Shown here in pieces: positions 31,646 through 32,850 of a stretch of DNA of 32,850 bases. The stretch covers positions 1 through 32,850 of the forward strand of contig CADEFT010000053.1 in the NCBI GenBank assembly GCA_902826685.1, given 5' to 3'. The translations under genes were made by a program, and so were the position numbers. Positions within the stretch are counted from its first letter, which is position 1; each line of letters begins with the position of its first letter. The notes beneath the pieces are model-generated. The model saw only the letters and a program-made list of their open reading frames with translations, was not told the DNA's origin and did no database searches. Origin of the DNA: an uncultured Acidobacteriota bacterium (GTDB taxonomy: Bacteria > Acidobacteriota > Terriglobia > Bryobacterales > Bryobacteraceae).

Positions 31646-32506
31646 ATGCAAGTGACCTTAGACATCTTTTCGGGGCGGCAGAACCCGTCCTGGAGTTTAC
31701 CGGAAGCCGAACAACGGCAACTGGTTGATCGTGTGAGGGGCCGCCGGATGGCCCGGCCGGAGTTGCAGGACGAGCCGCTCGGTTATCGCGGGCTGGTGAT
31801 TCAAACGGACGAAGAGGCCGGGGGCGCATTGCCGGCATCCTTTCGTATCGGCGGCTTCGGGCAACTGGCCGAGGCGCAAGGTAAGGCGCAGCCGCTGACG
31901 GCGGTGGAAGACGACGAAGTGGTGCGATTCCTGCTGGCGACGGCGCGGGCGGCGATGAGCGACGATTTGCAGCAACTGGTGGCCGATGAGCGGCTGCGCC
32001 AGGGCGGGCCGGCGAATGTCGGAATCGATCCGCCGATTCCGCCCGATCCGCCCGAGCCTGGCACCTGCCAGCTGGTGCCGACCACGTTCCAGCCGGGCGT
32101 TTGGAATTACGCTCCGGTGATCTACCAGAACAACTGTTATAACTACGCCATGTCGCGGATCACGAATACCTTCGCGCAGCCGGGGCGGGCGAGTGGACAG
32201 ACGGCCACAGCGATGAATTGCACCGATGTGGGTGCGGCGGCGAGCCGGGACGGCTGCAAGACGACGTGCAAGGGGCCGTCGAAGAAGGTCGCCCTGGTGA
32301 TCTGGCCGGGGTGGGACTATCACTGGTACAGGAAACATACGGAAGGTTTCTGGGGACATAAGCCGGGTAAGACAGCGGCACGCAACACCGACAATTTGAA
32401 TCGGGTGATCAATGGTACGTCGCTGACTCCGGCCAATTGCGCCCGCGGGCCTTACACGGTTTTCTGCGGGTATCGCTACGCGCCGAAGACGATCGTGATT
32501 TCGTAA
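31646..32506 (+). CDS. FSGRxNPxW-domain protein with Cys/His C-terminal domain (possible papain-like enzyme)
   Basis: A 286-residue protein with no signal peptide. Residues 1-120 form a small domain opening MQVTLDIFSGRQNPSW and containing PLGYRGLVIQ. A proline-rich linker (DPPIPPDPPEPG) follows. The C-terminal domain (about 140-286) has NNCYNYAMSRITNTFAQPGR with Cys164, then VALVIWPGWDYHWYRKHTEG with His226, FWGHKPGKTAARNTDN with His238 and Asp249, and ARGPYTVFCGYRYAP. A Cys near an N-terminal helix, a His on a following strand and a later polar residue resemble NlpC/P60- or papain-like folds, but I cannot confirm the class. GAGGAGA precedes the ATG. The downstream gene repeats the N-terminal domain. 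Confidence 0.7.
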   Translation: MQVTLDIFSGRQNPSWSLPEAEQRQLVDRVRGRRMARPELQDEPLGYRGLVIQTDEEAGGALPASFRIGGFGQLAEAQGKAQPLTAVEDDEVVRFLLATARAAMSDDLQQLVADERLRQGGPANVGIDPPIPPDPPEPGTCQLVPTTFQPGVWNYAPVIYQNNCYNYAMSRITNTFAQPGRASGQTATAMNCTDVGAAASRDGCKTTCKGPSKKVALVIWPGWDYHWYRKHTEGFWGHKPGKTAARNTDNLNRVINGTSLTPANCARGPYTVFCGYRYAPKTIVIS

Positions 32507-32524
32507 AGGGGAGGGCGGACCGCG

Positions 32525-32800
32525 ATGACGGTGGAACTGGATGTGTTCAGCGGGCGGCCGAATCCGCGGTGGGAGTTGACGGAGCAGGAGCGCCAACGCG
32601 TGGAGAAACTGCTGAGCGGTCCGCCAGAGGAAGCGGACCCGGGCACCGGTGCAAAGGCCGGGCTCGGGTACCGCGGGTTCGTATTGACGGAAGGGGCGCG
32701 CCGGATTCGGGCCGGGGCGGGCACGGCGCTTGAAACGTATCTGGCGGGGCTGGCGCGGGAACGGGGTTATGGAGGATTGCTCGAAGACCTGCGATGCTAG
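32525..32800 (+). CDS. Stand-alone FSGRxNPxW-domain protein
   Basis: A 91-residue protein made only of the domain found at the N-terminus of the preceding gene. It opens MTVELDVFSGRPNPRW (compare MQVTLDIFSGRQNPSW) and has GLGYRGFVLTEGARRIRAG (compare LGYRGLVIQ). It starts 18 bp after the upstream stop with GGGGAGGG before the ATG, so the two form an operon. A single-domain copy next to a domain-plus-enzyme copy could be an inhibitor, immunity protein or assembly partner. No known function is claimed. Confidence 0.7.
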   Translation: MTVELDVFSGRPNPRWELTEQERQRVEKLLSGPPEEADPGTGAKAGLGYRGFVLTEGARRIRAGAGTALETYLAGLARERGYGGLLEDLRC

Positions 32801-32850
32801 TGTAGTGCGTCGTAAATAGTAACCATTATATCAAAATCGACGTCTCTACA

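Overview
The window is GC-rich, densely packed bacterial chromosome. Its content suggests an Acidobacteriota genome of the Bryobacterales/Solibacter type, judged from gene style and not from any marker gene. It has secreted SpoIVB-like S55 and beta-propeller proteins, a sorbosone-dehydrogenase-like protein, a Tat-exported sulfatase and Gfo/Idh/MocA oxidoreductase, tandem enolase-superfamily enzymes, many type II toxin-antitoxin (TA) loci, and frequent GTG/TTG/CTG starts. I found no rRNA, tRNA, CRISPR array, transposase or integrase.

Layout. 1-0.9 kb: an intact HigBA-type TA operon with a palindromic operator candidate. 0.9-9.6 kb: comEC (minus), a secreted GSDH/sorbosone-dehydrogenase-like protein, a small four-cysteine protein, a degenerate stand-alone receiver, a large PAS hybrid histidine kinase, and a BON-domain secreted protein. 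9.6-16.8 kb: a control region with 11-bp iterons, a sigma70-like promoter and a leader with four hairpins. It precedes a tight co-directional cluster of an S55-type protease, a secreted beta-propeller protein, recG and rsmD. 16.7-19.4 kb: a decayed vapBC, a Gfo/Idh/MocA oxidoreductase and an intact phd-vapC. 19.4-22.6 kb: one 1053-residue TIR-STAND-TPR protein. 22.6-28.2 kb: catabolic genes, namely a sulfatase and a three-gene operon of a dimethylformamidase-like protein and two enolase-superfamily enzymes. 28.2-32.85 kb: an accessory stretch with a decayed HigBA, an HNH-ABC ATPase fusion of visibly lower GC, a 104-bp inverted-repeat-bounded element, an intact vapBC, and two genes sharing a short N-terminal FSGRxNPxW domain. 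One of those two also has a cysteine/histidine-rich C-terminal domain.

How the genes fit together. Five TA loci lie within about 31 kb. Three look intact. Two carry internal deletions and frameshifts that remove conserved parts of the toxin or antitoxin. The TIR-STAND-TPR protein and the HNH-ABC ATPase fusion have the architecture of single-protein defence systems, and they sit among these TA loci. The best candidates for something undescribed are the FSGRxNPxW gene pair, the HNH-ABC fusion, the apparently circularly permuted S55 protease, and the structured leader in front of it. All functional calls come from reading motifs by eye; no database search was run.
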